A stretch of DNA of 64,000 nt. It comes from Eunapius fragilis (lineage: Eukaryota; Porifera; Demospongiae; Spongillida; Spongillidae). This document shows positions 22,691-33,186 of the stretch, one piece after another. Position numbers and translations under genes: made by a program. A model generated the notes under the pieces. That model had not been told where the DNA came from. It made no database searches and saw only the letters and a program-made list of their open reading frames with translations. The stretch covers positions 3,519,234 through 3,583,233 of the forward strand of contig OY811982.1 in NCBI GenBank assembly GCA_963681505.1. The letters run 5' to 3'. Each line of letters starts with the position of its first letter. The stretch's first letter is position 1.

Positions 22691-23097
22691 AAATCGCCCA
22701 TGGTAGATCATTGATACGGACCGTCGGTCAGAATGACATCTCAATATTGTTTTGTTGATTAAATTCATAACCACTCGTTATGTTAATACTGCGCGCTACA
22801 GTATTTCACAGCTGTATTCCAATTGATGATCTTCGTTTAAGATGACCTGCCAAGTGCGGCCATGGCCGCACCACTTTTTTTGAAACTTCAAATCATAGTT
22901 TAGTTAATTGCGTAGTCTACTACATGATGCAAGTGCTGTTCATTTTATACTCATCTCGCTTGTGGTTCTTTTTTGTTCACATTCATTTCATACAAGCGCC
23001 TGGCACTGCGCGCGGTTTGGCCGCACCACTTTAGTTTTTAAATCCCGGCGTCGGCCCTGCTGATCGCAAAACGTTCCAAACGATAAGTATCCGTGGC
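22691..23097. other. Intron sequence with a short dispersed word
   Basis: The word TGGCCGCACCACTTT occurs at about 22864 and again at about 23019. Nothing else recognised. Confidence 0.4.
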
Positions 23098-23900
23098 GTG
23101 TTTAAAAAAGTGGCAATCCACTTACGATAAGGAGTACCAAACGTTGACGTGGTTAAACTGTGATGTAGATAAAGATGTAAGTTACTTGCTGTGGTGTGCC
23201 GTTTGTAGGCAGTTTGAAGATTTCATTCGCTAATTAACTTTCCCTATCATGATATTTGTTGTATGGCCAGCACTGATTTGGGTCTACATGCTCTTGGCAG
23301 GGGTCTGGGCCAGGGTAGGCGTGGCGCGGCAAGTTTGTGGTGATTTGGCACCACCCGCCCATATCCTTGCCCACAGACTCACATCATCCCGGATGGTGAT
23401 GGAGAAGTCAGTTAAAAAAGAAAATTTTTCCGCTTTGATCCACCACCGCTTCGCAATGAGACGCACGACTGACATGCGCATGTGTGTCACGTCTCACGTG
23501 ATTGTCTTGGTAATGAGGCGCGATGATCGGTTAACTAAGTTTAAGTACCTCAAACTGTATACTACGAACTTCTCTGAAGCATGGGTTCACGGCTCCGACA
23601 ACGGCCGAGTAAGCCACATCACTGACCATGCAAAAAGCACACAGCACAATTATACGGCCATGTTATTATTACGACTGGCACAAACTAAAGAAAGTGGTGG
23701 TTACTAGTGATGGTTCAATTGCCCAATTCTCGCCAATCGCTCGAGTTCTTATTACTTTGGATGAGGCTGCAAAGAATGGATTGCAAAAGTTGTTTGACAT
23801 TTGCTTTGTTATGGCAAAGGAGTGCATTGCTTCAAATATTTTCTTGAGCTTGAGGGCCACCATGGAGTGGACATTACTGTAATTTGTATATTCACAAATC
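23098..23900 (+). pseudogene. hAT transposase N-terminal fragment (ZNF862/KIAA1586-like)
   Basis: In several plus frames I read CLKKWQSTYDKEYQTLTWL then WCAVCRQFEDF (23.10-23.24 kb), NFSEAWVHGSDNGRVSHITDH with AKSTQH (23.57-23.65 kb), and VLITLDEAAKNGLQKLFDIC followed by FVMAKE (23.74-23.82 kb). Order and wording match the TTF/BED-like zinc region and start of hAT-type proteins of the ZNF862 group. Stops and frame changes interrupt it and the catalytic core is absent. Confidence 0.65.
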
Positions 23901-24696
23901 ATTCATCGTTGAAATGTACATGTAAATATAGCAGTTATTATGCAAACAAAACAATGACAGATCATTTATGAAATGCTATCTACAGCCCTGGTACAGGATC
24001 CCTCTATATATAAACCGAATTGAATTTTCCTGCTGAACGATAAGGCCTGTTTGAACCCAATGGGGTATCGGACGTCGCAACACGGACATGAAGCAAATGC
24101 AAGAGCCCAAATTCGATTCTAAGAGAAATGATGTAGTATGAAGTGTTGATAATAGTAAGTCAATAGCGTTTATCGTTCGGTAGAGGTAGCGATTTGAAAG
24201 TGAATTATTTTTATAACTTTATAAATATACATGCAAATGCGATGCGCAATTTTCACTTGAACTGTCTTTCTGTTCTCATATACGTATGATTGAGCTCTGA
24301 ACTTATGATCATAGTTAAGGGAATACCACAGTATGAAAGGAAGGCTATGACAGGAATGACGTCTGAGCAAGAGGACTAGGGATAACAAGAAGGCCATGTT
24401 GGGATGAGATTGAATTTTGATGGAAGAGACAAAGGAAAACTTGCAATGGACCTGTTGTGTATTTGATAGGTGGAAGCTTCCAGAAGTGTCTTGATCACTA
24501 CAGAAGCATGTGCTATGTGAGATCAACTTAGTGTGTTGCACCACTAGTTTCATGTGCTTCAAGTAACTAAGTTGTACATGCTCATGCTATATACAATAGA
24601 AACACTAAGGGATGGTGGCTGAATATTAAAATTATCCATGTTATGGTATATTCATTGTTGAGAGAAAACACATTTCCTTTAATGCAATAAGCTCAC
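23901..24696. other. Intron sequence, no further feature
   Basis: AT-rich. The 130-codon minus-strand frame at 24170-24562 has no splice sites in phase with the surrounding gene and no family resemblance. Confidence 0.4.
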
Positions 24697-24744
24697 CTTA
24701 GCATGTCCAGATCTTCTTGCTGATTTTGATCCTTCAATGATGAC
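24697..24744 (-). CDS. Small ROC-domain exon, 48 nt
   Basis: Acceptor CCCCTTAG and donor AAG/GTGAGC bound 16 codons, phase 0 on both sides: VIIEGSKSARRSGHAK. It lies between the P-loop exon and the G3-COR exon, where ROC domains carry the variable loop after the P-loop helix. Phase agreement with both neighbours is the main evidence. Confidence 0.75.
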
Positions 24745-24876
24745 CTAAGGGGATAAGGAAATGTCACATGACAATGTTTGAACACAATGAACTGGAACAA
24801 GCCCACAAAGTCATACCCTGTATGCATTATTATCAGAGGTGTGATATCCCAGCAAGCCTGGTCCTATCCACTTTAC

Positions 24877-25029
24877 CTTTGCCAAGGAGCTCTTGCCAGC
24901 GCCTGTGTCCCCACACAGGATAACTTTACTGAAGGTGTGTACAGGATAGTCCTCATAACAGGTAGTGTATTTTTGGAGTAATGTGATTACATCATACGCT
25001 CTAGCCACCATCAGTGGAGTACGGCCATA
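24877..25029 (-). CDS. Half ankyrin repeat plus ROC P-loop exon
   Basis: 153-nt exon (51 codons), acceptor ACTCTAG, donor AAG/GTAAAG, phase 0 both sides. It starts YGRTPLMVARAYDVITLL, the first half of an ankyrin repeat, and ends with the ROC G1 motif VILCGDTGAGKSSLAK, a complete P-loop (GxxxxGKS) for GTP phosphate binding. It joins the ankyrin array to the GTPase. The ankyrin start matches the exon start of all twelve upstream ankyrin exons, so these exons can be spliced in any number without breaking the frame. Confidence 0.85.
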
Positions 25030-25095
25030 CTAGAGTGGGTATAGAGCATCATAAGTCATACAGACTGCCAATACATTGGTGTATGTACTTCACTT

Positions 25096-25195
25096 CAACA
25101 GGGCAGGTGAGGTTCATAGGGTGGTCATGCATGGAGCAGGTGAGGTTCACAGGGTGGTGATGGAGCAGACATGCAGGGTGGTGATGAAGCAGGCT
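25096..25195. repeat. Minisatellite of about 30-bp units next to the P-loop exon
   Basis: Units of AGCAGGTGAGGTTCATAGGG with TGGTGATG recur three to four times. A diverged copy with the same flanks (TGATGTATGGCAATA, AGAGGACC) lies at about 45118-45260 inside the ankyrin block. Confidence 0.75.
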
Positions 25196-26286
25196 ATGTG
25201 TGCGTGGTGGTCCTTAGAGGACCCAATGCCAGGTTGTGTAACAGATTATTTTGATTATTCATTCATTATTCGCGATTATCTATTCATTCGACTATGCAGT
25301 TAGTATTATTCGGATTAACAGACAGAATTCTGTTTTCCTTAGTCGTGATTAATTGATGCTTGTCTCCTTCATATGCAAAAATCGGCAGAAATTCGATTAC
25401 CCTGCGTACCACTACCGCCTGTCTTCCAATGTCTTAAAACTAACGGGTTAATCTTTATATGCGCAAGTTTAAGTTCCCCAGGGGGAACCTAACCGTTGGC
25501 CCACGAAAATCAAATATTTCTAAAATGACAAAACTAACACATTATATTAGAACAAGATTATGATTACAACAGATGGTTTGTTATTCAGAGTGTGCATACT
25601 GCAGATGCGACAGTAGCAAACCACTTTGTAGCGGAGCTTTGTCGTACCATTTCACCGCGAAATTCAACTTTTGATACTTGTTTACCAAACTCGTGTGTGG
25701 TAAACAAGTATCAAAGAGTAGCTTTGTTGCTTTTGCCTTCACTCAAACACCGATGTTCAAGCCCTTCGCCATCGAGAATAGCGTAAATAACGGCAACAAA
25801 CGGCGACGGACGCAACGTCGAAAATCAAAAATGAGGTCAGGTGGAGAAAGGGCAAAGTTGTGTTTATCACGTGTCAGTTAATTGATCTATTACTTATTGT
25901 CTAACCAAAGTTACAAGCTGTGGAAATGTTGAGCTTATATCATTATCATTCCTGACAAGACTCTCTGGGGAATGGGAGAGACCAGAGCAGAGATGGCATT
26001 GGAGAGGGAGACCTCGGTGTTGAACACTGCCATCGTCTACTGTTAACAGCACTGCCCAAGCCTGAGAATGACAGGGAGGCAATCAAAGCTGCAACAATGC
26101 AATGAGAGAGGGAGGGACAATATGTCAGCAACTTAGAGAGCTCTGCATGGTGATTATCTCAATCTTGAGTGTTACAAGATCCTCGGCCCAATCAATAGTG
26201 GGACAAACAATAAATGATTGTATGCTTGATTAACTTTAACGCCTAGAACATATACATGCATGATGCAGACAAAACCACACACACAT

Positions 26287-26324
<38 letters not shown>

Positions 26325-26853
26325 ACACACACACACACACACTTCATTAGTGCAAAGTAAATTAAGATGAGATCAGCTGACAAAGCATATAACTGCCTAG
26401 AATTTACGCTTTTCCAGTTACGCTTTTAAACCACTGGTTTCGTCCTCAGAAAGCCAGTGGTACGCATTCGTACGCATTTTAGCTCTCAAACCGCTGCTCG
26501 TACCCGCGACCTACCGGGCCACCGTACATGTAGCTCTCGTATGCTGAAAACACTGGCTTTATCTCCATGGTTAACGTTGCATCTCCATTACATTAGCTTA
26601 GCCCATGCACAAAATACAGGAAAACACTGGTAGTGATGTAACTTCTTCGAGAGGAAGCAGAAAAAAACAGAATGACAAGTGTATGAAATTACATAAGTTA
26701 ACTAATGGCATTATGATTAAAAAATCTGACAACTCAAACTTCAGATATCTTGATTATTGTGACGTTAATTAGCATCACGTGTGTAACAAGAAATACAATG
26801 GATCACGAAGGTCCATCAATATCAGTTATCATTTACATTGATCACCAACTCAC
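25196..26853. other. Intron between P-loop exon and last ankyrin exon
   Basis: Contains a perfect short hairpin at 25670-25715 (arms TTTGATACTTGTTTACCA and complement), a CA microsatellite at 26277-26341, and otherwise AT-rich sequence. No exon with matching phase-0 splice sites was found. Confidence 0.5.
26277..26341. repeat. (CA)n microsatellite, interrupted
   Basis: CA repeat of about 65 bp with single interruptions (ATG, AG). Confidence 0.95.
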
Positions 26854-26955
26854 CTCATCTTTAATGTTCACATCAATACCAGGAGTGGAAAGGAGATGTT
26901 CTGCACAAGTAGTATGACCTCCACTTGCAGCAAAGTGCAATGGCGTATCACCATA
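26854..26955 (-). CDS. Ankyrin exon 12 of 12 (102 nt)
   Basis: One 34-residue ankyrin repeat, YGDTPLHFAASGGHTT... ending GIDVNIKDE. Acceptor CACTCCAG and donor GAG/GTGAGT, phase 0 both sides. TPLHxAA helix 1 and the LL..GIDVN loop are standard ankyrin. It is the most divergent of the set (CAEHLL instead of CVEHLL). Confidence 0.85.
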
Positions 26956-27056
26956 CTGGAGTGGGCACAATAGTTCAGTCAACATGGTGGTACAATGTAC
27001 ACACGTACATATATGGATATGTCCTGACAGGTCATTGGAATAATTCTTGTGATGAT

Positions 27057-28205
27057 AACAGTAGGTTGGGGGGAGGAGTGGAGGAGGAGTAGGGGAGGAG
27101 AGGAGAAGGGGTGGGGAGGAGGAGAAGGGGAGGGGAGGGAAGAGAAGGGAGGAGAACAGGAGGAGAGTGGTAGGGGAGGAGGAGAAGGGGAGAGGAGGGA
27201 TGAGAAGGGGAGGGGTAGAAGGCAGGAGGAGAGGGATGAGAAGGGGAGGGGTAGAAGGCAGGAGGAGAGGGCATGAGAGGGAAGGAGAGGGGAGGAGTAG
27301 AGGGAGGGGAAGAGGAGAGGGGAGGAGGAGAGGGGAGGGGAGGAGGAAAGGGAGGAGAGGGGAGAGGAAGAGAGGAGGGAGGGGAGGAGGAGAGGGGAGA
27401 GGAAGAGAGGAGAAGGGTGGGGAGGAGGAGAGGGAGGAGAGGGGGAGGAAGAGAGGAGAGCTAGAGAGAGGAGGGGAGCAGGAGAAAAAGAGAAGAGGAG
27501 AAAAGGGGAGGAGAAGGCGAGAGGACAATTGGAGGATGGAGAATGGAAAGGGGATGAGTAGAGATTGAGGGCTATAGGAGAAGAGTGGAGGAGAAGAAAG
27601 GGGAGGGAGGAGAAGGCAAGGAGAGAAGGGGAGATAGTGAAGGGTGGGAGGGGAGGAAAAAAGGGGGATGGGAAAGAAGAGTAGGGGAGATGAGAGAAAG
27701 AGGGGAGGAGGGGAGGAGGAGAGGGGAAGAGAAAGGGAGGGGAGGAGGAGAGGGAAGAGAAAGGGAGGGGAGGAGGAGAGGGAAGAGAAAGGGAGGGAGG
27801 AGGAGAGGTGGAGGGGAGGAGAGGGAGGAAGGAGAGGGGAGGAGGAGAGGGGGAGGGAGGAGGAGAGGGGGAGGGGAGGAGGAGAGGGGGAAGGGAGGAG
27901 AGGGGGAGGGGAGGAGGAGAGGGGGAAAAGACCTAGAGAGGGGAGGGAGAAAGGGAGGGGAGGAAGGAGAAAGAAAGGGGAGGAGAAGGGAAGGAGAAGG
28001 GAGAGGGAGAGTGGAGGAGAGGGGTGGAGAGGAGAGGGAGGAGAGGAGGAGAGGGTGAGGAGGGGAGAAGAGCTAGAGAGGGAAGGGGAGCAAGAGAAAG
28101 GGAGGGAAGGAGTAAAAGGGAAGGGGTGAGGTGAAGGGAAGGGAGAGGAGTAGAGATTGAGGGGGTGGAGAATAGAAGACGGAGGATGAACTGGAGGAGG
28201 GAAGC
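27057..28205. repeat. Giant purine tract, about 1.15 kb
   Basis: The plus strand is almost pure A and G (GAGGGGAGGAGGAGAGGGG-like words) for more than 1.1 kb. It corresponds to the shorter purine tracts (0.2-0.5 kb) found at the same place in every ankyrin unit. All open frames here (Glu/Gly/Arg or Ser/Pro-rich) are products of composition. Such tracts can form triplex DNA and promote slippage and unequal exchange. Confidence 0.95.
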
Positions 28206-28481
28206 AAATGAGGACGGGAGGTGAATGGAAATGTTAGAATTGAGGCGGTGAATTTTTACAACACATGCAATGCATGTAAAAACTGCAGCATCAGGTGCCC
28301 CTCCACACCTCCTTGCAGGATAAGAGAGGTGACCTCCCCTATTGTATTACATCATTTATACACGTTTCTGTCGGTTGAGCATAGCGAATTAGACAGAAAC
28401 TTAATTAGCTCCCTCCCGAATGCGATAGGCTGCGCAGCACGTGATCAGCCACGTGCTGGATGGGGTTTAAATGGACATGAG

Positions 28482-28660
28482 CCAATTTTCTACATATTTG
28501 AATCAAATCGGCTACCGATCATATGTGATTCACTAATGAGGCGGAAGAAATTTCCAATCATATCCGAGAAATTATCGGATAGCATCGGAAATTCCTTTCG
28601 CCTCATTAGTGAATCACATATGATCGGTAGCCGATTTGATTCAAATATGTAGAAAATTGG
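28482..28660. repeat. 180-bp hairpin at the 5' end of the DIRS element
   Basis: Inverted arms CCAATTTTCTACATATTTGA ... CTAATGAGGCG and its complement, with a GGAAATT-rich centre. It ends 30 bp before the gag start. It could be a MITE or part of the element's own terminal structure. Confidence 0.8.
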
Positions 28661-28689
28661 TTGTGTATAGTAGAATTGCAATTCACATG

Positions 28690-29445
28690 CTGGAAACTTT
28701 GGAGATGAGCGACGACGAGAGAAGCGTAGAACAGAGAGATGAGGCGAGAACTTCCCTCGCCAATGTCAATCTGATCCTGGAGGGAATGAAGAAAATGCAG
28801 GAGGAGCTATTGACGGTGCGGCGAGGGCAAGAAGAGGCGGCAGAGCGAAGCGAGAGGATCCCTAAAAAGGAGCACTTTTCCTTTTTAAAGAGAAAAGGAA
28901 ATGAGATGCAGCACCACTTCAATGACAAGGTGGCGGGCAAGGTCGCGGCGGCAGCGATCGGGAAAGTTAGCCAGCATCCTCAAGCGCGAAGGCACTCCTC
29001 GAGCGGGCCGCGAAAGAGTTAAACGAAGGTATGGCTTTGCTTGGGCACAGGCAGAAAATCATAAAGATGGCGGATCGATCGAAGGTGGGCTGAGGAGTGG
29101 TGGAGTACGAGGGATGACCTGGCCGACGATTTGGATAACGAAAGAAGAATGGAAAAGGCCGAGGTGAAGGCGGAAAAGAAGATGGCGAAGAAGAGAAAGA
29201 TAAAGGAGGAGAGGGCCAAAGAGGAGATTGGAGCTAGGCCACCAGAGGTATTCCCAATGCAGTGGTCATTCCTGGGGAAGGGCATGGAGGCGGCAAAGGG
29301 TTCTGGTGCTCCTACGAAGCCAACTCCTAGGTTCCCAGTGGGGACATGCTTTGAGTGTGGAGAAGCCGGCCACTGGAGGCGGGAATGCCCAAAGGCTCTG
29401 GCATGTAGTGAGTATCCTTTGTCAATGGTGAGCACGTGGGAGTGA
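28690..29445 (+). pseudogene. DIRS gag with CCHC zinc knuckle
   Basis: Starts MLETLEMSDDERSVEQRDEA, with a coiled-coil-like ILEGMKKMQEELLTVRRGQE, changes frame near 28.95 kb, continues through an acidic/Lys-rich linker (EKAEVKAEKKMAKKRKIKEE) and ends with a zinc knuckle, CFECGEAGHWRREC, at 29350-29391. Order and zinc knuckle are as expected for gag of DIRS-like elements of lower animals. At least two frame changes make it non-functional. Confidence 0.7.
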
Positions 29446-29539
29446 GGGGAAAGGTGTTGCCATTTTATAATGAGCCGGAACCCTATACCTGTCGTAATCA
29501 AAAATCAGCTTTGATAGAATGAGATTTTGTTAATGGGGC

Positions 29540-29855
29540 GGCAGCAGATTTACTTGCAGGAAGGTACATTGAAATAGCGTGGGAGGCACCACATATGTGC
29601 AGTCCACTATTGGCGATAACCAATCAGTCGGAAAAGAAGAGGCTGGTAGTGAATCTGAAACACGTGAATAGGTCACTGTGGAAGCAGAAGTTCAGGTATG
29701 AGGACTTGCTGATGGTGATGATGCTATTTGGTCCTGGTGAGTGGATGTTTTCATTTGATCTGAAGTCAGGCTATCACCACATTGATGTGGCTCAAAAGCA
29801 TCGTAAGTACTTGGGGTTTTCTTGGGAGGGTGTGTTGTACAGGTTTGTAGTATAA
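29540..29855 (+). pseudogene. DIRS reverse transcriptase, N-terminal part only
   Basis: Contains CSPLLAITNQSEKKRLVVNL and RT motif A, FSFDLKSGYHHIDVAQKHRK, with the first catalytic Asp. The frame ends in a stop after YRFVV. Motifs B to E, including YxDD, are missing: the sequence passes directly into RNase H about 25 bp later, so an internal deletion removed most of the palm and thumb. Confidence 0.75.
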
Positions 29856-29883
29856 TGCGCAGCCTATATGGCATAGTCCATTG

Positions 29884-30263
29884 GCACGTAGATGTGTGTA
29901 CTCAGATGCAAGTGATACTGGTTATGGAGGATATACTGTGGAGCATGGTATGGATATTGCTCAGGGTAACTGGTTACCTGAGGAAGCTAAACACTTAACT
30001 TGGAGAGAGCTGGTAGCTTTGGGTAGGGTGTTAATGTCAGTGGCAGAAAAACTGTGTAGCATGAGGTGCGTTGGTTTACAGATAACCAAAATGTTGTTCA
30101 AATTCTGAAAGTTGGGAGTTGCAAGTCCCGTTTGCAAGTAGAGGCCCTGAAAGTGTTCAAAGCATGTGTAGCCAATAATATTAGGCTGGAACCAAAGGGA
30201 ATTCCAAGGGAGAAAAATGAGCTAGCAGACGACTTTAGTAGGATTATTGATTATGACGATTGA
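29884..30263 (+). pseudogene. DIRS RNase H domain
   Basis: Begins ARRCVYSDASDTGYGGYTVE with the RNase H DAS motif, continues ITWRELVAL-like sequence (LTWRELVALGRVL), and after a frame change RWFTDNQNVVQILKVGS and IPREKNELADDFSRI. Downstream to about 30660 the plus strand still matches the pol tail in broken frames (NWWCPPPMLVP, FVSDWV, SGSTLFNG). Confidence 0.75.
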
Positions 30264-30701
30264 TCGATCAAGAGGTGTACAAATGGTTGGATGTAAAGTG
30301 GGGGTCCAAACACTGTGGATAGGTTTACTATGTGCTATAATGCTCAGATCGAGCGATGCAATTCCTGATATGCGTTCCCGGGTTCAGAAGCAGTAGATGC
30401 ATTCACAGTAGATTGGTCTATGGAAAATAACTGGTGGTGTCCACCACCGATGCTTGTGCCACGGGTACTCAGTTATGCTGAGCATTGTAGGGCACAGGGC
30501 ACACTGGTTGTGCCTTTGTGGGAATCAGCCCCCCTTTGGCTTTGTTGTGAGGGGTGCTGATGGATGGGCCCCATTTGTGTCAGATTGGGTTGCACTACCA
30601 TCGTCAGAACAGCTTATTCAGCAAGGTAGATCTGGTTCAACTCTGTTTAATGGAAGTTTCCAAACACAGAGGTGATTGCTTTGAGGATTGAGTTTTAGAA
30701 T

Positions 30702-30812
30702 GCCTCAGCGGCTATGTGTTGGGCGTATAGCCTAGGCGGCTGATGGACTGGGTGTATGTATAGCCTTGGTGGCTATGTGGTGCCTATAGCCTTGGTGGCT
30801 GATGGGCTGTGT
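30702..30812 (+). repeat. DIRS internal GGCGGCTATG repeats, left part
   Basis: Four to five units of ATAGCCTTGGTGGCTATGTG-type sequence of about 22-30 bp. The same array resumes at 32603-32755 after the insertion, so it marks the continuity of the DIRS element. Confidence 0.75.
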
Positions 30813-30818
30813 GTGTGT

Positions 30819-31328
30819 ACAAGTAAAGAAAAACATTCTCTAGCGAGAAAGTTGGTGGGATATAGGCAGGTTTCGACGTAAGGGTTGCCATAAATGACAT
30901 TCATATTATTGATGACAATTGGCTTAATTGAAAAAACATCATAGTGAATTTGCTTATAATTTTATATCCCCAGGGGTTTGCATGTGCTGTGTTTGATGAC
31001 ACATTGTTGTAATCACATGTTATGTTAGCTGCTAAACATGCTATGATAGTCGTACCACATAAATGAATGATATTTATGGCATACCTTACGTCGAACCCTG
31101 GATATAGGAATTGGAGGCAAAGGTGGTGTAAAAAGGAAGGGAACAAGGTTTCGGGAAAAGAAAAATGAGACAAAAATCCTATATTTAGCACTTCTTTTGG
31201 TTCTGTTACATTTACATGTGCTAAGTATAGGATTTTTGTCTCTTGTTCCCTTCCTTTTTACACCACCTTTGCCTCATATTCCTATATCCCACCAACTTTC
31301 TCGTTAGAGAATGTATTTCTTTACTTGT
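30819..31328. mobile_element. Foldback element, ACAAGTA family, copy 2
   Basis: Left arm starts ACAAGTAAAGAAAAACATTC at 30819, right arm ends at 31328; loop 31192-31217. Both arms contain GGTGGTGTAAAAAGGAAGGG or its complement and CTATATTTAGCAC at the loop edge. The left arm is split by a 234-bp hAT MITE (30867-31100), without which the arms pair. Confidence 0.85.
30867..31100. mobile_element. hAT MITE with 8-bp target duplication
   Basis: 234 bp with inverted ends CAGGTTTCGACGTAAGG at the left and CCTTACGTCGAACCCTG at the right (near-complementary for about 38 bp). It is flanked by the exact 8-bp direct repeat GATATAGG at 30859-30866 and 31101-31108, as hAT transposition produces. Removing it restores the left arm of the surrounding foldback. 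Confidence 0.9.
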
Positions 31329-32335
31329 TTCCTCTATATATTCATTATCATTATTAACACTGGCAAGTGCCCCCCCCCCCCCCCCCCCTCCCCTGCTTCA
31401 ATTACCGTCACGAGCAGACGCCCGCTTTTGTTTGGGATCACTGTAAGTCACGCGGGAGATGTCGTCTGCTCTCCTCTTTTGTTTGCACAATTCTAAATAT
31501 ATGTAAATGTCGCCATGGGAACGCTACTAGGCATTATATAATGATTAAGTTTCATGCTTTATTCATATATCTGATACCTGAAGATGTCCTTCCAGGAGAT
31601 TCTAAAGTGATTGGTATAATTTGCGCTCTTTTAAACCTTTCCTATCCGCAGTTATACTCACCCGCTTCCCTAAATGTGTAACATAGATATGCATACCCAT
31701 TGCAGGCGTGGTGGAAGGGTCTATATTTCGGGGGGGGGGGGGGGGGGGGGGGGGGGAGCAGGAGTCGTAAAAATAGTTATATTCATACATATACATATAA
31801 ATGTACATACTACAAAAGTAGCGAACTTGTTGATCATTACATGCTGCGGATTATTGCGATCTGGCAAGGCTGTAATCATGTCCTCTTTGACACTGCTGTT
31901 ACGTTTTGGAAGCCACTACTTCATTCTTTTCCACCCGTGACCAAATATATTGCCGGAAAATCTAATTGATATGTATGATGTAATCAAGGAACAGTGACAA
32001 CTGATGTGGAGTGGGAATTGATTAGATTATGATCTGAGTGAGAATGTTATTGGAAATGATATAATGCAGTATTTAAAACTAGACATTAGTAACCAGAAGA
32101 GGCATAGGAGCCTGAACAACATACCAGTGTGGCTCATTTAATCATAGCCTAATGGAGGAACTAAGCATGACTTTGCCAAAGATATGGAAAAATGAACTAC
32201 ATGTATACTTTTACATGTACCTGCAGACATTAGCTAATCTACCTGCTCTCCCTGCATTCCTCCTCTGATTATCCTCCTCCTACCCTCTCCTCCTCCCCTC
32301 CCCTACCATAGGCAATATTTATATATACTACATGT
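31329..32335. other. Insert DNA with poly-C and poly-G tracts
   Basis: Holds a 21-base C run (31368-31388) and a 27-base G run (31730-31756), and a pyrimidine-rich patch at about 32240-32310 resembling ankyrin-unit intron. No coding sequence recognised. Confidence 0.5.
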
Positions 32336-32443
32336 ACATGTGTTATTGTACCCACCATGTTGACTGAACTATTGTACCACTCCAGGATGGTGATACATGC
32401 CCACCATGTTGACTGAACTATTGTACCCACTCCAGGATGGTAG
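32336..32443 (+). other. Inverted duplicate of ankyrin exon acceptor region
   Basis: The sequence GTTGACTGAACTATTGTACC followed by CACTCCAG and GATGG is the intron end and exon start of the ankyrin units, but here on the plus strand and present twice in tandem (exon starts GATGGTGATAC and GATGGTAG). All functional ankyrin exons are on the minus strand. Confidence 0.75.
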
Positions 32444-32602
32444 ACAGAGAAGATTTGGCCTGAGGACGAGGTAAAACACGAACTTTTTTTTGTTCTCTTA
32501 AAGCAAACAGTTTGAAGACTGGAATAAAACATTAAAATGACCGTCTTTGCCTTCTGGTTCAATAGCAACAAAGAGCAACGCTATCCGTTTCTCGGTACGC
32601 GA

Positions 32603-32755
32603 GTTCCTGATAGCCTCGGCGGCTGATGGGCTGAGCGTATGTATAGCCTTGGTGGCTATGTCGCGCCTATAGCCTCGGTGGCTATGTGGAGTCTATATAG
32701 GCTCGGCGGCTATTGGGTTGCAACCTATGACAGGCCTCGGCGGCCGTTGCATGGC
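32603..32755 (+). repeat. DIRS internal GGCGGCTATG repeats, right part
   Basis: Continuation of the 30702-30812 array: five to six units of TATAGCCTCGGTGGCTATGT type directly before the recombinase gene. Confidence 0.75.
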
Positions 32756-33186
32756 TATAGTGCATTGGCAGCAAAGGTACTGAGTTTATGCTGTACTTTT
32801 CTTGCTGCAGGTGTCTTCACATCAGGAGCATGGCCTCTGCTGAGTAATCTGGAGGACCCAGAGCTCCGAAGATTGGCCCAAGCACTACCAGCAACAGTGT
32901 TGAGGAGCAGCTCTAGCAGACAGTACCACAAAGAAGTACCTTGGAGCATATTGTCCAGTAAAACAGATCAGTATCGGGAAGGTTCATCATTGGTTAAGCT
33001 CACACAGGGGAGTTGACATGCCCTGTTGGTATGATGGAAATGTATTTCAGTATGGGGGAGCTAGAATAGACGCCTAAGGAGTGTGTATTTCGGGGAATAA
33101 CAGTCACCAAAGAGGGGGAACGTCTAAGGAAATCAGGAGGCCTTAGTTATACCAGGTTGAGAGAATTACTGTTAAGTAAAATTTCC
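32755..33186 (+). pseudogene. DIRS tyrosine recombinase, N-terminal part
   Basis: Includes LEDPELRRLAQALPATVLR, typical of the N-terminal SAM-like region, a frame change near 32.93 kb, and then GGLSYTRLRELLLSK just before the 6-bp target site of the 8.4-kb insertion. About 150-200 residues of the middle appear deleted. The C-terminal half resumes at 41641. Confidence 0.7.

Noticed and set aside
22540-22700. Reading the 103-bp hairpin as a transcription terminator
   Set aside because: Its ends match the AGTCTCG MITE family, which explains the palindrome.
27057-28205. Long Glu/Gly/Arg-rich and Ser/Pro-rich open frames on both strands
   Set aside because: Produced by the near-pure purine composition, where stop codons are rare; no start, splice or domain support. 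The same applies to the frames in the other purine tracts (42-55 kb).
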